Of a stretch of DNA of 15,229 bases, positions 14,169 to 15,229 are shown in pieces; positions within the stretch are counted from its first letter, which is position 1; each line of letters opens with the position of its first letter. The notes under the pieces are model-generated. The model worked only from the letters and a program-made list of their open reading frames with translations. It did no database searches and was not told the DNA's origin. The position numbers and the translations under genes are program-made. Source of the stretch: an uncultured Bacteroidia bacterium (GTDB lineage: Bacteria > Bacteroidota > Bacteroidia > Bacteroidales > UBA932); assembly GCA_902773305.1 (NCBI GenBank), contig CACYEB010000236.1, forward strand, positions 1 through 15,229, read 5' to 3'.

Positions 14169-14233
14169 TTATGTCGTTCACGATGCAAAGATAGTAAAAA
14201 CATTTTATGTCGCAAGCGATATAAAATGTTTTT
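14169..14233. promoter_or_regulatory. Candidate operator: paired TTATGTCG-N4-CGAT dyads and a 38-bp palindrome
   Basis: Two direct copies of TTATGTCG-N4-CGAT lie at 14169-14184 and 14205-14220, 36 bases apart, one on each side of the -7 box. The second is the centre of a long palindrome: AAAAACATTTTATGTCGC (14196-14213), two bases, and its complement GCGATATAAAATGTTTTT (14216-14233) with one mismatch in 18. The palindrome spans from beside the -7 box across the -33 region. A repressor bound there would block RNA polymerase. OhrR from the same unit is the obvious candidate, but the N4-spaced dyad could equally suit a CRP/FNR-type regulator. Confidence 0.6.
14186..14215 (-). promoter_or_regulatory. 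Promoter of the ferritin-like/GPx/ohrR unit
   Basis: On the minus strand TTG (14215-14213, within CTTG) is followed after 19 bases by TATCTTTG (14193-14186), an exact TAnnTTTG -7 element. This is the best Bacteroidetes-type promoter in the window. The start of transcription should lie near 14180, giving a leader of about 30 bases before the ATG at 14146. Confidence 0.75.
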
Positions 14234-14253
14234 TGCATTTTGTGTACGACAAT

Positions 14254-14294
14254 CCAAAAACAGAAACGGCCGCGAGGCATCCCCCGCAGCCGTT
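14254..14294 (-). terminator. Intrinsic terminator of pnp
   Basis: Reading the minus strand after the pnp stop, AACGGC (14294-14289) and GCCGTT (14270-14265) pair and continue inward through GCG/CGC and two wobble pairs to a 4-base loop, about 12 pairs in all. The run TCTGTTTTT (14264-14256) follows. It lies about 20 bases after the stop codon and separates pnp from the ferritin-like unit. Confidence 0.85.
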
Positions 14295-14314
14295 ACGCTA
14301 TCGTTTATCAGTGA

Positions 14315-15229
14315 TTATTCCTCGCTGGGTTTGTTCTCGCGGGGACGGTGCTCGCGACGTTCGCCACGGTCATTGCTGCGGCCTTCACGACGGTCACCAC
14401 CACGGCGGTCGTTGCCACGGCCCTCGCGACGCTCGCCACGGCCTCCTTCACGGCGGTCACCGCTCGGACGCGGCCTGCGGACGGGCTCCACATAGCCTTC
14501 GGGTTTCTCCAGGAGGGCGCGACGGCTCAGACGCAACTTGCCGGTCTTTGCATCGACCTCGAGCAGTTTTACATCGACCTCGTCGCCTTCCTGCAGGATA
14601 TCTTCGACTTTCTCGGTCTTGCCCCAGTCAAGTTCACTGATGTGCAGCAGACCTTCCTTGCCGGGAAGAATCTCCACAAAGGCACCGAACTCCAGTATGG
14701 AAGTTACCTTGCCGTGGTATACCTGACCGACCTCGGGAACTGCACATATGCCCATAATCCAGTCGTATGCTTTCTGCATAGCGTCGGCATCGTTGGTTGC
14801 GATGTCCACGACGCCCTTGCCGTCGATTTCATCGATATTGATGACAGCGCCGGTTTCAGCCTGGATCTTCTGGATGGTTTCACCACCCTTGCCGATGATG
14901 GCACCGATGAATTCCTTGTCAACCTCGAAGCTCTTGATGCGGGGTACGAACGGCTTGTAATCTTCGCGGGGTTCGCTGATGGTCTTGAGCATCTCGCCCA
15001 TAATGTGCATACGCCCCTGGCGTGCCTGCTCGAGTGCCTTTGCCAGCACATCGTAACTGAGGCCGTCAACCTTGATGTCCATCTGGGTTGCTGTGATACC
15101 GTCGGCAGTACCGGTCACCTTGAAGTCCATATCGCCAAGGTGGTCTTCGTCGCCGAGGATATCGGTGAGGATTGCATAGCGGTTGTTGGGGTCCTTCTCG
15201 TCTGTGATAAGGCCCATTGCAACACCTGC
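14315..15229 (-). CDS. pnp: Polynucleotide phosphorylase, C-terminal part (runs off right edge)
   Basis: PNPase is a 3'-5' phosphorolytic exoribonuclease of RNA turnover. The visible 305 residues begin inside the second RNase PH domain ([13 protein letters not shown], with [15 protein letters not shown], whose Asp residues match the conserved active-site acidic residues). A KH domain with [12 protein letters not shown] follows, then an S1 domain ([20 protein letters not shown] to [10 protein letters not shown]). The final 54 residues (14318-14479) are an Arg/Gly/Asp/Glu-rich tail built of repeated RREGR/NDR-like pieces, probably disordered and RNA-interacting. The frame continues without a stop to base 15229, so the N-terminal ~60% is outside the window; the Met codon at 15217 is internal. 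Its own terminator follows at 14294-14254. Secure. Confidence 0.97.
   Translation of the reverse strand, partial: AGVAMGLITDEKDPNNRYAILTDILGDEDHLGDMDFKVTGTADGITATQMDIKVDGLSYDVLAKALEQARQGRMHIMGEMLKTISEPREDYKPFVPRIKSFEVDKEFIGAIIGKGGETIQKIQAETGAVINIDEIDGKGVVDIATNDADAMQKAYDWIMGICAVPEVGQVYHGKVTSILEFGAFVEILPGKEGLLHISELDWGKTEKVEDILQEGDEVDVKLLEVDAKTGKLRLSRRALLEKPEGYVEPVRRPRPSGDRREGGRGERREGRGNDRRGGDRREGRSNDRGERREHRPRENKPSEE

Noticed and set aside
14318..14479. Short repeated blocks at the right end that look like a CRISPR-like or satellite array
   Set aside because: The repetition is codon-phased low complexity encoding the PNPase tail; there is no constant repeat/spacer pattern.
13812..14640. Plus-strand Arg/Ser/His-rich open frames opposite the ferritin-like gene and the pnp tail
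   Set aside because: They cross the promoter, the operator and the pnp terminator, and their low-complexity composition is just the reverse reading of the repetitive pnp tail.

Overview
The window looks like ordinary chromosomal DNA from a member of the Bacteroidota, most likely Bacteroidales of fairly high GC (by eye above 50%). Three things suggest this. The candidate promoters have the Bacteroidetes -7 form TAnnTTTG. Most genes have no Shine-Dalgarno sequence. The gene content and protein types fit the phylum: a divergent alaS/M23 peptidase pair, a MerR-like regulator, NIF3 beside a DUF164 zinc-ribbon protein, and rseC beside an rnfBCDGEA cluster. I cannot name the genus. I see no mobile element, tRNA, rRNA, CRISPR array or phage gene, and no gene-free stretch longer than about 170 bases.

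Layout. At the left edge is the 5' end of alaS (minus strand, cut by the window edge); its last ~38 bases do not read as AlaRS. Divergent from it runs a long plus-strand series (359-12536) with almost no gaps. It holds two paralogous membrane-anchored LytM/M23 peptidases, a small MerR-type regulator, a NIF3 dinuclear metal protein, a coiled-coil zinc-ribbon protein, the replicative helicase dnaB, a secreted DUF3108 protein, rseC, and the complete Rnf complex in the order B-C-D-G-E-A. It ends at a strong bidirectional terminator (12556-12593).

On the minus strand, facing the rnf genes, is a compact three-gene peroxide/iron unit. It runs from a bacterioferritin-like protein to a signal-peptide-bearing, Cys-type glutathione peroxidase and then an OhrR-type thiol-based repressor. 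Its promoter (about 14186-14215) is embedded in a striking pair of TTATGTCG-N4-CGAT dyads, one of which forms the core of a 38-bp palindrome. Upstream of it, after a good intrinsic terminator, is the 3' part of pnp (polynucleotide phosphorylase), which ends in an Arg/Gly/Asp/Glu-rich tail and runs off the right edge.

How the genes work together. The Rnf genes encode a membrane ferredoxin:NAD+ oxidoreductase that pumps Na+ or H+, with its redox residues present (Fe-S cysteines in B, C, A and E; flavinylation threonines in D and G). RseC is a usual companion. The ferritin-like/GPx/OhrR unit reads as a self-contained organic-peroxide response.

I did not find a clearly new multi-gene system. The points most worth a second look are the operator-like structure and ligand-poor ferritin of the minus-strand unit, the catalytic-His loss in the second M23 peptidase, and the repeat-bearing C-terminal extension of RnfB.
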